A stretch of DNA of 64,000 nucleotides from Tupaia tana. Its lineage: Eukaryota > Chordata > Mammalia > Scandentia > Tupaiidae. Positions 43,010 to 54,169 of the stretch are shown here, one piece after another. A program made the position numbers and the translations under genes. Position 1 is the first letter of the stretch. Every line of letters begins with the position of its first letter. Below the pieces are notes generated by a model. It ran no database searches and had not been told where the DNA came from. It worked only from the letters and a program-made list of their open reading frames with translations. The stretch covers positions 56,379,027 to 56,443,026 of the forward strand of contig JAKSZU010000008.1 in the NCBI GenBank assembly GCA_026018925.1. Reading direction: 5' to 3'.

Positions 43010-43234
43010 AGTCCACAGGTGGCATGGTGGTTAGGATGCTGGACTCCCACAGGACCAACATGGTTCAAGTCCCAAACCTGGCATCTTGCTTTCTAACTTT
43101 CCCTCTCTCTCCCAAACCTGGCATCTTGCTTTCTTACTTTCCCACTCTCTTGCTCTGTTTCTTTCTGGTCAAATTTTAAAAATAAAAAATAATAATAATA
43201 ATAAGTAAAAATTAAATGAATAATTCTTTTAAAA
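43010..43234 (+). mobile_element. SINE-D copy with internal tandem duplication
   Basis: Sense short SINE: 'agtccacaggtggcatggtg', B box 'ggttcaagtccc', then 'aacctggcatcttgctttct' occurring twice (about 43075 and 43115), 'ctggtcaaattttaaaaata', (AAT)n and the D tail 'aattaaatgaataattcttt'. Perfect target duplication 'aaatctttgggat' (about 42998-43009 and 43235-43247). Confidence 0.88.
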
Positions 43235-43438
43235 AAATCTTTGGGATGAGGCCTGCACATCGGTAGTATGCTTTTATTTGTTTGTTATTTATTAGTTCCT
43301 CCCAAGAGATTCCAATATGCAACCAAGGTTAAGAATCACTGGTCTGGTGTAGGTGTATGTTAAAAATCTATCATGATAGAGTTTTGGGGGCTCATATTAG
43401 TATTTGGTAAATTAAAACCCCATCTTCTGGGCCAGCAG

Positions 43439-43518
43439 GTGGTGTAATGGTTAAGGTGCTGGACTCCCACATGACTGACCATGGTTCAAGTCTTGGACTT
43501 GGTGACTTAAAAATCTCG

Positions 43519-43549
<31 letters not shown>

Positions 43550-43755
43550 CATGTGTGCATGTGTGTGCATGTGTGTGCGTGTATGCCCAAAATCCCAGGA
43601 GAGGAATGGAGAAGGAAGGACTGCAGAGTGGCCATTCTTCCTGGGTGGGGGGGTGATTTCTCAGTTTCGCTCTTATTGTCTCTCTCCAGCTAGCGCTTGT
43701 ACTCTATGACAAAAAACAAACAAACAAAAACTATTAAAAACAAAACAAAAAAACT
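43439..43755 (+). mobile_element. SINE-B copy with expanded (GT)n
   Basis: Sense copy: 'gggccagcaggtggtgtaat', B box 'ggttcaagtctt', then a long GT tract where other copies have 'gcatgtgtgtgtgcc', 'cccaggagaggaatggagaa', 'gtactctatgacaaaaaaca' and A-rich tail. Confidence 0.86.
43522..43582. repeat. (GT)n / (GTGTGCAT)n microsatellite
   Basis: 14 GT units followed by several 'gtgtgcat' units, expanded from the GT-containing segment of the surrounding SINE. It creates a spurious cysteine-valine-rich frame. Confidence 0.92.
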
Positions 43756-43844
43756 TGCCCATAGCCTCCTAAATGACCTTACCTTTATTTAGGTAATCTT
43801 TAGATCCTACCTCGGGAACTCGTTTTTACATCTAAATGTAGATT

Positions 43845-44103
43845 TTTTTTTTTGAGAGGTTTTTGCTATAGGGCGCGTGCGCTCGCCAGACAGACAGAGA
43901 GAGACAGAGAGACAGAAAGCGAGAAATCACCCCCCAGGGGGATGGCCACGCGGCAATCCCTTCTCCTCCATTCTCCTCTCGGGATCTTGGGCACGCAAGC
44001 ACACGTGCTTGGCGTGAGTTTTAAGCCACCAGGTCCGGGACGCGAACCACGGTCGACTACGTGGGAGTCCAGCGACATAGCCATTACACTAACTGCTGGT
44101 CCC
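43845..44103 (-). mobile_element. SINE-A copy, young
   Basis: Reverse full-length copy that keeps many CpGs: 'tatagggcgcgtgcgctcgc', 'gatggccacgcggcaatccc', 'gtccgggacgcgaaccacgg' and 'tcgactacgtgggagtccag'. Flanked by 'tagatttttt' and 'tagatatttt'. Confidence 0.92.
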
Positions 44104-44389
44104 TAGATATTTTTATTGTGCCCCCTTCATTCATTCAATTTTATTGACGTAAAGTTTCACTTATTGAGATCACTTTAAATTTTGTTTCATGATACTACCT
44201 ACATTTTCTACCTTCTGCTAACTACACATGTGATGATTAGTAAGCCCTCTATGTCTTCCCATAAATGGTAAATGACTCTGACCAAGGAAAACCTAACCAA
44301 AGAGTGACACTCTAATAGAGACTTCTTTCTGGGAATCTAGTACTCTGGGCCACATCATTTTAACCAGCCAAGAATTTTCTCATTTTTTC

Positions 44390-44770
44390 ATTCGTTCCAC
44401 AAATATTCGATGATTGCCTTTCATGGGCTACATTCCTTTATTGGTTCATGGGGATGCAAATGTGACCAAACAAGCATAATTCCTGCCCCCTAGAGTTTAC
44501 ATTCTTGTGAGGAGACAAATAATAATTAGTTAGGCACAGTGCCATTCTACTGCAGTCCTAGCTACCTGGAGGCTGAAACATGAGAATTACATTTAAGGCT
44601 AGCCTAGGCAACATAACAGATCCTACCCTTTAAAAAAAAAATTAATAAGTAAACAAATGAATCAACCCAATAATTAGATTTGTGGTTAAATGTGATAAAG
44701 GAAAACAGAATGCTGTGATAGAGAATATTGGGAAAGATACTTGAGAGGTATCATTCCCCAAGCCATGAGT
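44390..44770 (-). mobile_element. L2 LINE 3' end, split by a 7SL monomer
   Basis: Reverse L2: 'atgggctacattcctttatt', 'cccctagagtttacattctt' and 'gtgaggagacaaataataat', then, after the insertion, 'gtggttaaatgtgataaagg' and 'aatgctgtgatagagaa'. Confidence 0.62.
44532..44641 (+). mobile_element. 7SL RNA-derived SINE monomer (FLAM/FRAM-like)
   Basis: 'aggcacagtgccattctact', 'gcagtcctagctacctggag', 'gctgaaacatgagaattaca' and 'aggctagcctaggcaacata', ending in an A tail. This is the order of the 7SL-derived Alu monomer (pol III SINE). About 110 bp, no second arm. Possible 9-bp target duplication 'aataattag' (44521-44529 and about 44669-44677). Confidence 0.72.
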
Positions 44771-45079
44771 TAGCACCAATTTCTCAATTATCTATAAAGA
44801 TATTATGAAAACTTTAGAAAAGATGGTTCTGAAATCCACAGTTGCTCTAATCATGATTTGGCATGACTGGCTCTTCACAAACCTTCGTGGCCTCTCACCT
44901 ACCCTTCCTGCTCATAATCCTCCACACTAAACCTTACTCAACTCAATGAGCAATTTTTTCAATAATCCATCATTTTCTCATTTGAACATCAGAACATTTG
45001 GCTCATTAGTAGCAATAATGATAAATTACTATTATTTTTGTATTTTATATTTATAAATATATATGAATAGCCATATTAA

Positions 45080-45285
45080 GTATTTTGTGTGCAATATTGC
45101 ATTTAACCCTCATGAAACTGTTATGAAGCATATACTCTTCTTCTCACACAAGAGATGGGGAAACCATAGTTCAGAGAGGTAAAACTTCTCCATGGTTACA
45201 TAGTGCTTCAATAGAGTCTAATAGATTTAAAGATCCAGACAGGCTGGCTCAGAGACAGAGTTCTTAATAATTATGTTCTACAGAG
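45080..45285 (-). mobile_element. MIR SINE
   Basis: Reverse MIR: 'gcaatattgcatttaaccct', 'catgaaactgttatgaagca', 'agagatggggaaaccatagt', 'tcagagaggtaaaacttctc' and 'atggttacatagtgcttc'. Confidence 0.75.
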
Positions 45286-46494
45286 CCTAGTGACAGTCTT
45301 GTTCTCAAAGACATAGTTTCCAGGTCAAACATATTTGCATAATAATGCAAGAAAAGTAACAAAATTGTAATATAAGGATGTACAGGCAAAGAATATGATC
45401 CAATTCAATCTTGTTATTTCTAATTATTTCTTAATGACTGTGAACAAAAAATAACGGCAAAAATTTACAAGGGGCAATGAAAACAAGGAACAAGTAATTG
45501 CATCCGTGAACAAGTCTTAATAACAATAATAATCTACAGCGTATCCTCAAGGCTGACATTGTTAAGCATAAGGCCATGACCCCACACATCCCTTATAAGT
45601 ACCAGGTGATAATCAGCATCTGTCTGGCTTTGCCAAAGAGCTAGGTCATCTTTGTATTCACAACTAGGGTTTAAACAATTAACTTAACTCTTGCTTCATT
45701 CTTAGTCATTCAAAGGATAGAGTATAATGTCCAACAGATGTCATTATTAAACACTGTGCTAAATTTGGGATCTATCAGTGCTTGGATGTGATCCAGGTTC
45801 CTATGTAGACGAAAAAGTATACTTTCACTATTATAGAAAGCAAGATTTATCTTTGTGATAGAAGAAAAACTCTTTTACTTTTATAATTGAGTGCCAGGCC
45901 ATTGGTAGTTATCAATAAATGTTCAATGAATTAAAGATGGGATAGGAAAACAGAAATTGCAAAGATACTGTAAATTAGTATATGAATGTAGGTCATTCCC
46001 ACAGTTTTGGTGACCAATAGACAGCACTTTAATTCAATGCTCCATTTTTTGAGTGTTAGAAAAACTCAGGATCAAATGCATTGAAATGAATGCATATCTT
46101 AATTGATGAGATGTCTAAAATGCAGACTAGTCTTAATGAGGCATGCCTTTCTACACAAAAACTAATTGTACAAGAACAACTGGCAAGCATTACTAAATAG
46201 GCTATCATCCCAATCCATTCAATGTCTTATATAATGATTGTTTTTAATTAGTTCTTTCTCTTTATTTGCTAATTAGAATTTCCAAAATCTTTAAGTAGCT
46301 TAACTTTTTTTCTTATCTTTATTCTGGTTGAGGAAAATTTTTCTTTAGCTAATTCTTTCTTCTTACAAAAAAAAATATTCTGCTCAATACTCTCCAAACA
46401 TCTACAAATTCTTATTTCATTAATGAGGTTTTATAATAATTAAATTTAGTATACTTATCAACATATAACACAACAGTCACATTGCATTGACAAG
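45286..46494. other. Unannotated 1.2-kb AT-rich stretch
   Basis: No repeat or gene recognised. No tRNA-SINE of the local family occurs between 44.1 and 50.6 kb. Confidence 0.45.
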
Positions 46495-46735
46495 CCTGGC
46501 AGAGAAATTAACGTCCCAGAATGCCTACCATTTGTGAGTGGCTTTCCATTTGAAAGTGTCATTTGATGCTCGTAATGATTCCATCAGGCAGGTATTATTA
46601 TCCCCATGTTACTGAAACTGAGATCCAGAGAACTTAAATATTGGCCTTCCAAACAGACATACAGTAAGTGGCAGTGAGATCCTAGGTCACTCTTATTGTA
46701 AAGCTCAGAGGTGCTGTACCTATCATGTTGTAAAA
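46495..46735 (-). mobile_element. MIR SINE
   Basis: Reverse MIR: 'gtcatttgatgctcgtaatg', 'ggcaggtattattatcccca', 'tgttactgaaactgagatcc', 'acagtaagtggcagtgagat' and 'cctaggtcactcttatt'. Confidence 0.82.
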
Positions 46736-47925
46736 GGAAGACCAGATTCTCTGAGAACTGGCTAAGTGCATAAGAGGAACTTCTAAGACGGTGGCAGTTA
46801 GTAAGTATTTATTGCTATTTTTATCACTTAATATACTTTTCAAGGTTGAAGTTGTGCTTCTTTAAACATGCTTCCACATCTTAAGCACAGCAGATTTTGT
46901 TCCATTCACAATTTTGAGAGTACCTAGAAGAATGTTCTTAATGTGGTACATTGAAATTAATCTCGAATACTTTTAGACAAGTAATTATGAAAACAAAGAT
47001 CCAAGGAAAATTGTTTGCTTTCGATAGTAATAGGAAGAGATTGGGTTAGAAATCAAGAAGAATCTTCTGATATTAAGACAAGATAAGCACTAAAATGAAC
47101 TAAAACATTTAGTGACACTTACTCTTTCATGGAGTTATGTAACAAGCAGTCATCCATCATCCATCATAGGAAATGTGTATGGAAGCCAATGGATGTCTAT
47201 TTTAGGTGACCTTGACATGTCTCTATCAAATGATCACACTAATAATTACAGTGTAGATATACTAAATAGCACTGGATACTTGAATCTGGATAGAGTCCCA
47301 GCATCTGTTTAACCTGACAGACTTTTCTTCCACTGAGCTTATGCAAATAGCATCAGGCATAGCAGGTTTTGAGAAACTCAGAGGGCAAACACAGTACAAT
47401 GAGCAGCTGTTAAACCAACAGACAATCCAAACCCAGAAGGAGACAAGCTGTAAATCTAGACAATAGAGCATCACAACATATTGATTAAATTGCACAGAAC
47501 CTAACTGGTCAGCTGACAAATAAAAATACAGACCAGCAAAACTAAATGGTTTGTATGTTAAAGGCACATCACATGGAATAGTCAAATCTGCCATTGCTCC
47601 AGTGGAGAACACATTTAAATGCATCCAGAGGCTTCCAAACAGAACCTTGAGGTGATAGAATCAAAGTTATAAAATATTTCAAGATAAAATTAAGAATATT
47701 TACAAATTTTTTGAGAAAAGGATAAATACCAACTTCTTACCAAAGAACAAGTCCAACACATTTAAGCTTATAATCTAGTCTGAAACAATAATAAATGTAA
47801 GTAAGAAAATTTCCATTGCATAAATTTCCCTCTGCAGCCTAGGTTAGAATATATATTTAAAACTCAAAGTCATCTATGCTTCTCTTTTATCAGAAGTCTA
47901 ACAGAACATCTATTTATTCACTATA
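46736..47925. other. Unannotated 1.2-kb stretch
   Basis: No repeat recognised. A 120-aa minus frame at 47262-47624 shows no family motif. Confidence 0.4.
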
Positions 47926-47927
47926 TA

Positions 47928-48007
47928 TCAGGTCTTCAGAAAAATCATGATGTATTTTTCTATGTTTTTCTAAGCAAAAATGTGTCATGACTTTTCCAAC
48001 AACCCAA
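47928..48007. mobile_element. Mariner MITE, family 1 (copy 7)
   Basis: 80 bp, the longest copy: 'tcaggtcttcagaaaaatca', 'ttttctatgtttttctaagc' and 'tcatgacttttccaacaacc', with TA at 47926-47927 and 48008-48009. Confidence 0.87.
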
Positions 48008-48009
48008 TA

Positions 48010-48849
48010 CATAAACCAGTGTTCATGATTATTCTAATGTATGACATAAACTTATGAACAAGAATCCAGAAATAACATCTGTGCATCTTTCCAACTAATC
48101 TGACAAACAGGCTCACATTGGATATTTTGGTGATGCATTTGTCATGTGTGAGCATCTACAAAGATGTTTACAAGGGAGTAGGGCTGACAGGTTGACAAGG
48201 GTATTGACTGAAAGCACCATCTCAGCCATAGCTATAGCAATTTTGGAAATAAATCATGTTTGATGTCAATTCTTTTTGCAGTCATTAATATCTCACAAGT
48301 GCAGGCCAAATGGTCTCAAGTTAGAAAAAGTTACATGTCTTGTTACATAAGGGAAACCCAAAACAGTAAGTGGCATACCATTATTTTCTTTTCCTTTTTT
48401 TCCTGATACACCTGAGGGCATAAGCTTGATGAGGGAATTTAGTTAGCCTTCACCTGAATGAATCATCTTTCGGATATGACTTCTTTCAGAGCAAACATTT
48501 TTCATAATGGTAGAATTCCATTCTGAGTTAAGGGAATCAAACCTACATTTGAATCCAAGCAAGTATTTTACTTAAAGTGGAGAAAAAGGATAGGACTCAA
48601 GTCATATTTAACATCAATCATTTCAAACACTGTAAATAGCTTATCTAAAGAGGGTAAACATCTACTCTTGGCATTAGAATTCATGTTCCATCCCTGCACT
48701 TGGTAAACCATAGAAACCAATGAAGAGAGGCACATGTACCCCGAAACCCAACTCTCAATCCATCTGCTGCTGGCGTCTCACTGCTAAAGAACTTCAGTGA
48801 TAAGCTATCAAACATCAATCCTGAGGCCAAAACCTTGCTTTGTTCTGAT
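48010..48849. other. Unannotated stretch
   Basis: Nothing recognised. Confidence 0.4.
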
Positions 48850-49000
48850 AATTTTTCCTTTTAACCAATCTCAAACATTTATTAATTACCTACCCTTGCC
48901 TGTAAAGAGCTCAAAGTCCAATACAGAAAAGAGAAGGCAAACAACAGCAGTACAGTGTGAAAAATACTATGAGAGGTATGATCAGTATACAACTGGAATG
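48850..49000 (-). mobile_element. L2 fragment, possible
   Basis: 'aaacatttattaattaccta' followed by 'gtaaagagctcaaagtccaa' resembles an antisense L2 3' end. Decayed. Confidence 0.4.
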
Positions 49001-49069
49001 CAAAGAAGGCACAGTGTCTCCCTGGTCTGCTGGATCATAATGATAAAAATACAGTATATACTACCACAA

Positions 49070-49450
49070 TCATTTGTTGACAGCTGACTTGGAGGCAGGC
49101 ATGATTCCAAATGACTGACATGTTTTACCTACCTTAATTCTTACAAGTAATTGAACTAGAGAATAATCAAATATAATATCCATTATTATGTGTTATATAT
49201 TATAATATTGTATAATATTATATATTATATAATATAGATATTACATATGTAAAGGCTCTTTCTTTAATTAACTCATTTAATCCTACAACAAATATATACA
49301 CATTTTATCACCTCCATTTTACAGGTGGACAAACTGAGGCATTGAGAGGTTTGTTAACTTTTCCAAGGTCATATAGCTAGTAGGTGGTTGAACCAGTATT
49401 TTAAACCAGGCAATCTGGCCCTAAAGCCCACCTGCTTTACCATACAATAT
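49070..49450 (-). mobile_element. MIR SINE with internal AT-rich insertion
   Basis: Reverse MIR: 'ggcaggcatgattccaaatg', an AT-rich stretch at about 49160-49250, then 'tatcacctccattttacagg', 'tggacaaactgaggcattga', 'ttccaaggtcatatagctag' and 'taggtggttgaaccag'. The core is well preserved. Confidence 0.78.
49175..49245. repeat. TA-rich low-complexity tract
   Basis: Repeated 'tataatat' units ('attatatattataatattgt'), able to form AT hairpins. Confidence 0.8.
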
Positions 49451-50606
49451 GCAGCTTCATCCAATTACCATCCCATATATTCAAATGGAGAAATTAAGTC
49501 CCAGTTGATGAGTGGGGCTGACTGCAGAGCCTACTCTCCTAACCACTATCATACAAGAGGGACATGTGAGCTGAGACTTAAAAGATGAGAATTTCACAGG
49601 ATGGAAGTAAAGGTTAAGGATGTTCTTTGAGGGGCAGAGGGTGCTGGGGGTGGGTGGGGAGAGATGAAAAGAGCCTGACAGAGAACCGAAGAGAATTGCA
49701 CCCCTGCCATCCACCAAGGTTGCCATGCTGGAACTTCACCAACAATCAGTTGCTGTTATTTTATTTTTTGTAGATTCAACCTTTAACATAATCCAAAATG
49801 CCAGAAAACACTCATTTCCTATTAGCAGGAGGTTTTGCAGAGCTGATTAGGACTAAAAAGCATCATGCCCTGTTCCTTTTATCAGAAACCTCATTGACAG
49901 AGGCATTTACTTTTTATGAATACAAATGACTATGGTTATTCTGATTAGAAGCAGAACAACATCAACTCATGAACCAGACTCTGAATACAACATCTGGGCA
50001 GGACAGATATCTCAGCTAATCCCAGCACAGGGGAGGAGAGCTGAAGATGCATCATGTTTTAAAAACCCACAATGCTGGGCACATTTGGTGAATCTAATTA
50101 ACAAAGGCAATTTATCCTGTGCTACTCTAATAGTGAGCATTAGCAAGTCCCTTCCAACAGCCAAATATTGATATTATTATCCTTCATATGGGAGCATGGT
50201 CATCATTGGGGTGGAAGTGAGGATAACAATGTACTGGACAAGCCATGCAAGGTGGCTTTCAGTTGACTGTTTTCTCTGAGGATTCTGCTACCTCTGCTCC
50301 TTTTTAAGAGAGTCTTTATCATAGGCTGGCCTGCTTTGTAGGTCACTGGACTAGAGACAAAGGCTTGACCCAAAAGCAATTTTTACAGGCTGCCCTGTGC
50401 GTGCCCTGTCCGATATTAGAAGTTGACACCATCAGATTTTCTCTAGAAGAGTTTAAATGCAAGACACATAAAGAACAGTTGAGAATAGAGTATCAGAGAA
50501 GCAGAAAAACAGAGATGCAATAAACTGAACTAAAGGAACAGCAGGCCAGACACAATGAAGGATAGGGGTGACAAAGCAGCCTCTCACTGCTTAAAGAGAA
50601 AATCAT
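49451..50606. other. Unannotated 1.15-kb stretch
   Basis: No repeat recognised. The frame at 49926-50171 (81 aa, plus) has no motif. A short G-rich run lies at 49645-49660. Confidence 0.4.
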
Positions 50607-50800
50607 GGGACCAGGTGGGCGCCAGTAATAACACAACTGGGCCCACATGGGAAAAGTACTTAGTTCATGTCCTGGGACATCCCTCAGCATGTCAGACTCG
50701 AAAGCCCATGATCTGGTCTGGTGAGACTAAAGATGGAGCGTATATGGAAGGACCTATTGGGAGGTGCCTCCGTCAATCATGGATGAAATAACTTTAAAAA
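50607..50800 (+). mobile_element. SINE-C copy
   Basis: Sense copy: 'gggaccaggtgggcgccagt', B-box-like 'agttcatgtcctgg', 'catccctcagcatgtcagac', 'agcccatgatctggtctggt' and 'aaggacctattgggaggtgc'. Same layout as 33053, 58490 and 61235. Confidence 0.68.
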
Positions 50801-50849
50801 AGTAAAGAGTCACTAATAATAATTGCACATGCTAGCTTCTCTCCTGCCC

Positions 50850-51240
50850 CACAGATCTATCCCTGCCCCTCTGTGCCCCAAGAGGCTGAACTTTACAGAT
50901 CATAAAGCAGAGATCCATTTTCCCCATGGGCAGTCCCAACTGGAGCTGTAGCAAGAGACCAAAGAATGGGAAAAGAGAATGGAGTATTTCTTCCTTATTC
51001 CCTCCCTGCCTTCCCAAGTGCTTCTCAGAGCGACTGCATCCCTCTAAGTGTGGTTCTTGCTGCTGGTCCTCCCACACTCCGGTTCTCTCGAGCTCCAGCT
51101 TTCATTGCCAGGCCCAAGAGTAACAGCAGCTTCTTACTCTCACTAGTCCCTGGGAGCTTCAGCAACCCATCTGGTTCCCTGCTCCTGCCCACACCCTTAT
51201 AAGTAATCCCTTCAGTAAATTATTTTTCAAGTCCCAGCTC
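50850..51240. mobile_element. Probable ancient interspersed repeat, unclassified
   Basis: Less AT-rich block ending 'cctgcccacacccttataag' and 'taatcccttcagtaaattat', a terminus I associate with an old mammalian repeat but cannot name. Open frames on both strands (65-81 aa) are unlikely to be coding. Confidence 0.35.
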
Positions 51241-51526
51241 TGTCGCCTTTTCTTTCACTTGAGCCAGTGTGTGACAGAATGTGAAGCAGAGAGCAACTGA
51301 CACAAACATCAGCGCATGGCTGCCGGGCTATCAGAGCAAGGCTTGTGTTCTACATGAGGTCTGGGAAGAGGTCTTCTTATTCTTCCTTGTTCTCTGTTCC
51401 AGCAAGTCTGTTCACCTGAGGTAACCTGAGCAAGACTGGAGAGCCAGGGTAACATATGCAAAAGGTCAGGGAGCCACCTGCATGCCTTTCTACATTATGG
51501 TGTTCATTCAACCAGTCACTTTAAAG

Positions 51527-51781
51527 GAAAAAAAAAGGGTTTTGCCATAGGGCATGTAAGCTTACCAGAAAGAGACAGTGAGAGGGAAAGTGAGAAGTCA
51601 CCTCCCTCTCCAGGGGGGATGGACATGCACCAATCTCTTCTCCATTGTCCGTGTGGGATTTTGGGCACACACGTAAGTACGCATTCCCCCATACTTTTCA
51701 AGCTGCCAGGTCTGAGACTTGAACAGCCATTGGCCCTGTGGGAGTCCAGTGTTGTAACCACTACATCACCTGCTGGCCTCC
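51527..51781 (-). mobile_element. SINE-A/B copy
   Basis: Reverse copy: 'gttttgccatagggcatgta', 'ctccaggggggatggacatg', 'ttgggcacacacgtaagtac', 'acttttcaagctgccaggtc', head end 'cacctgctggcct'. Target duplication 'agtcactttaaa'/'agtcacattttaaa'. Confidence 0.86.
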
Positions 51782-51789
51782 AATCAGTC

Positions 51790-51950
51790 ACATTTTAAAC
51801 AAGCATTTATTCGGTCCCTACTATGTGCTAGGCATCATACTAGGATCTGGAGATAAAGTGAGGAAAAACAGATACAATCCTGCCCTCAAGGATCTTACTT
51901 ACAATGGTTACGGTAGAGGTGGAGATGGGGAATGACAAGGGCTCAAATAG
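51790..51950 (-). mobile_element. L2 LINE 3' end fragment
   Basis: Reverse L2: 'aagcatttattcggtcccta', 'ctatgtgctaggcatcatac', 'tgccctcaaggatcttactt'. It may belong to the same L2 as 52930-54130. Confidence 0.7.
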
Positions 51951-51991
51951 AAAATAGGGTAGATATTTATTTATTTATAAGTAAGTAAATC

Positions 51992-52088
51992 TTGGGCCGA
52001 CACCCTAGTCCATCCAGGCCAACTTGATCTTATCTAGAATATACCAACATCTTCCCTACACAGTCCCCCTGCCTCCAGTCTTATAGTC
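51992..52088 (-). repeat. Inverted copy of 53571-53663
   Basis: 'ttgggccgacaccctagtcc' through 'tgcctccagtcttatagtc' is the reverse complement of 53663-53571, differing by about seven substitutions and one 4-bp insertion ('atcc') over 93 bp. It lies in AT-rich DNA with no target duplication and no A tail. Confidence 0.85.
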
Positions 52089-52929
52089 AGATTATTTATT
52101 TATATAAATTAATAATCATGGAATAATAATTACAAGCAATGGCAAGTGATTCAAGGGGATTTGGAAGAAGGGAGGAGAATAATTGGAAATCTCATTTAGA
52201 ACTTCATCTCTGTTTAATGACCGAGTTGTTATTGGCCAAACTATCCATGTTATGGATGAAGGGAGGGATACAGAGGAATATAAATTCACAGAGAATATGG
52301 AGAAGAATATGAGATAAGAATATTTAGGTAAAAATGCTTGGGCTGATTCTGTGAACCCCTGTCACCTGCAACAAAGCATCTTCTGCTACTGAAAATAGAC
52401 AATGCTTTGTTTTATAAATATGTTATAGAGAACAAGTTATATATGGAGGTCAAAGCTAGCCCAGGCACTGTCCTTCCTTTCTGTTTTCAAAGCTTCCTAA
52501 GTCTCCAGAGAATCCTGCCAGATAGCATCTTAGTGTTTGAAGAGGTGTGAAACAAGGCTAAGTGGTACTCCATTTGTTTCATGTGGTAAAAAGTTCTCCA
52601 TGCTCTCTATTTTCTGATACCACAAGCATGTATATACCCCCCAGAACCGCTTCCACCTCGCCTATGATTATCTCGTCATCACGTTACTTCCCAAGGGGTA
52701 TGAGTGATACAAGTTAATAGAGCACTAGAATTTCTGAAAAAGAAGAGAAGGAAAGTCTGCTTTTTTACTTTTTTGTTTTTGTTGTTCCCACATGTCTTGA
52801 ATGAAGCAAAGATTTGTCTTCAGTTTGCCCTCTCACTTGGAGCTATACCAGGGACAAAAGAACATTGAATTTTGGGGGCTGTTATTTTGGTAATGAGGTA
52901 ATTTACAACCTTTGATGTTTTCCTATACC
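52089..52929. other. Unannotated stretch
   Basis: AT-rich. No element or gene recognised. Confidence 0.4.
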
Positions 52930-54130
52930 ACTCGTTTAACATTCAATGAATAATTATTGATTTTCTATAGTGTGCCAGACATTGTGTAGTCTCAGGGGAT
53001 AGAGTAACGAGCTAGACCTACATGGAGCCTGCCCTTAATGGATCTACAGTACAGCCAGAGATACAGGCAATTAAACAAGCAATTGCAATAAATCATAGTG
53101 TTACATAGGGTACACATAAGGCACTTAATAAAGGCTAGAAAAATCAAGAAAGTCTTTCCAGAAAATTGCTTCATTTTTAAGCTAATGTCTGAAGGACACC
53201 TAGGAGCTGGACATAAAAGTGTGGTGGGCAAGGGATTAATACTGTTCTAGGCAAAAGCAACAGCTTGGTGTGCAAAGGTCCTGAGGTGGGAGAGAGATGT
53301 GTGGCCATGCTGAAAGAAAATCACTACAGCTGTAGAAAAGAATGTAAGATAAAGATGGATGGAAACTGAGACTGAAGTAATAGGATATGCCAGGTCCTAG
53401 CCAGTCTCAGAAGCCAAGTTAAAGAGATTGGACTTTACCTTAGGGTCACTAAGAATCATTGAAGAGTTCCAATGGAAGGAAGAGTTCCTTCCTTCCAAGC
53501 AAGGAAATGTATGATTAGATTTACGTGTCGGAAAGGTTGTATTGACTGCAGTGTGAGTGAAGGACTGGAGGACTGCAAGACTGGAGGCAAGGGGTCTATG
53601 TAGGGAAGATGTTGGTATATTCTAGATGAGATCAAGTTGGCCTGGACTAGGGCGTCGGCCCAATATATAAAGACATAGTTGAGCTGTTTAGGGGATCAAG
53701 TTGGCAGAATTTAATGATGGGCTGGATGGATATAGGAGGTGAATAAGAAAGAGACACAACAATAATCTGATGTTTCTTACCTGTCCATGAAGGCAAAGGG
53801 TGCTGCTAGACAGAGAGCAGGTTTAGGGGAAGAGTAAAACTTCGGAAATGAAGAGTTGGAAGTGACCTGAAGGTGTCCAAATGAAGACACTCAGTAAGCA
53901 GTTAAATAAACCCTTCTGGGTGCCAAGAGAGAGACCTGGGTAGCACACAGGTGTGGAAATCACTAGCATATAGGTGGTAATTAAAGCTATGAAGATGTGG
54001 CAACTGGCCAAGGGGTAAGTTTTAAGGGAAATGAGAATAAACCCTGGAAGAGAACCCTGAGGACCGGTAACATTTAGTGGACCACCCGAGGAGGAAGAAT
54101 CTAGAAAGGAAGGGCTGGAGAGAATGGGCA
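52930..54130 (-). mobile_element. Long L2 LINE remnant
   Basis: Reverse L2 over about 1.2 kb: 'attgattttctatagtgtgc', 'cagacattgtgtagtctcag', 'acatggagcctgcccttaat', 'gtctgaaggacacctaggag', 'gtgtgcaaaggtcctgaggt', 'gattggactttaccttaggg' and 'tgaagacactcagtaagcag'. It covers the antisense of the 3' UTR and end of ORF2. Frames are broken. Confidence 0.78.
53571..53663 (+). repeat. Source segment of the inverted copy
   Basis: 'gactgcaagactggaggcaa' through 'ctagggcgtcggcccaa'. It sits within the L2 remnant, whose normal sequence here resembles 'ggcctggactagggtggtag', so this copy is the likely donor. Confidence 0.8.
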
Positions 54131-54169
54131 GTTCTCAGACAGAATGGAAGGCTATTCCTCAGCCCCAGG

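Noticed and set aside
43522-43582. Cysteine-rich peptide encoded across the GT tract
   Set aside because: A simple consequence of (GT)n translated in frame.
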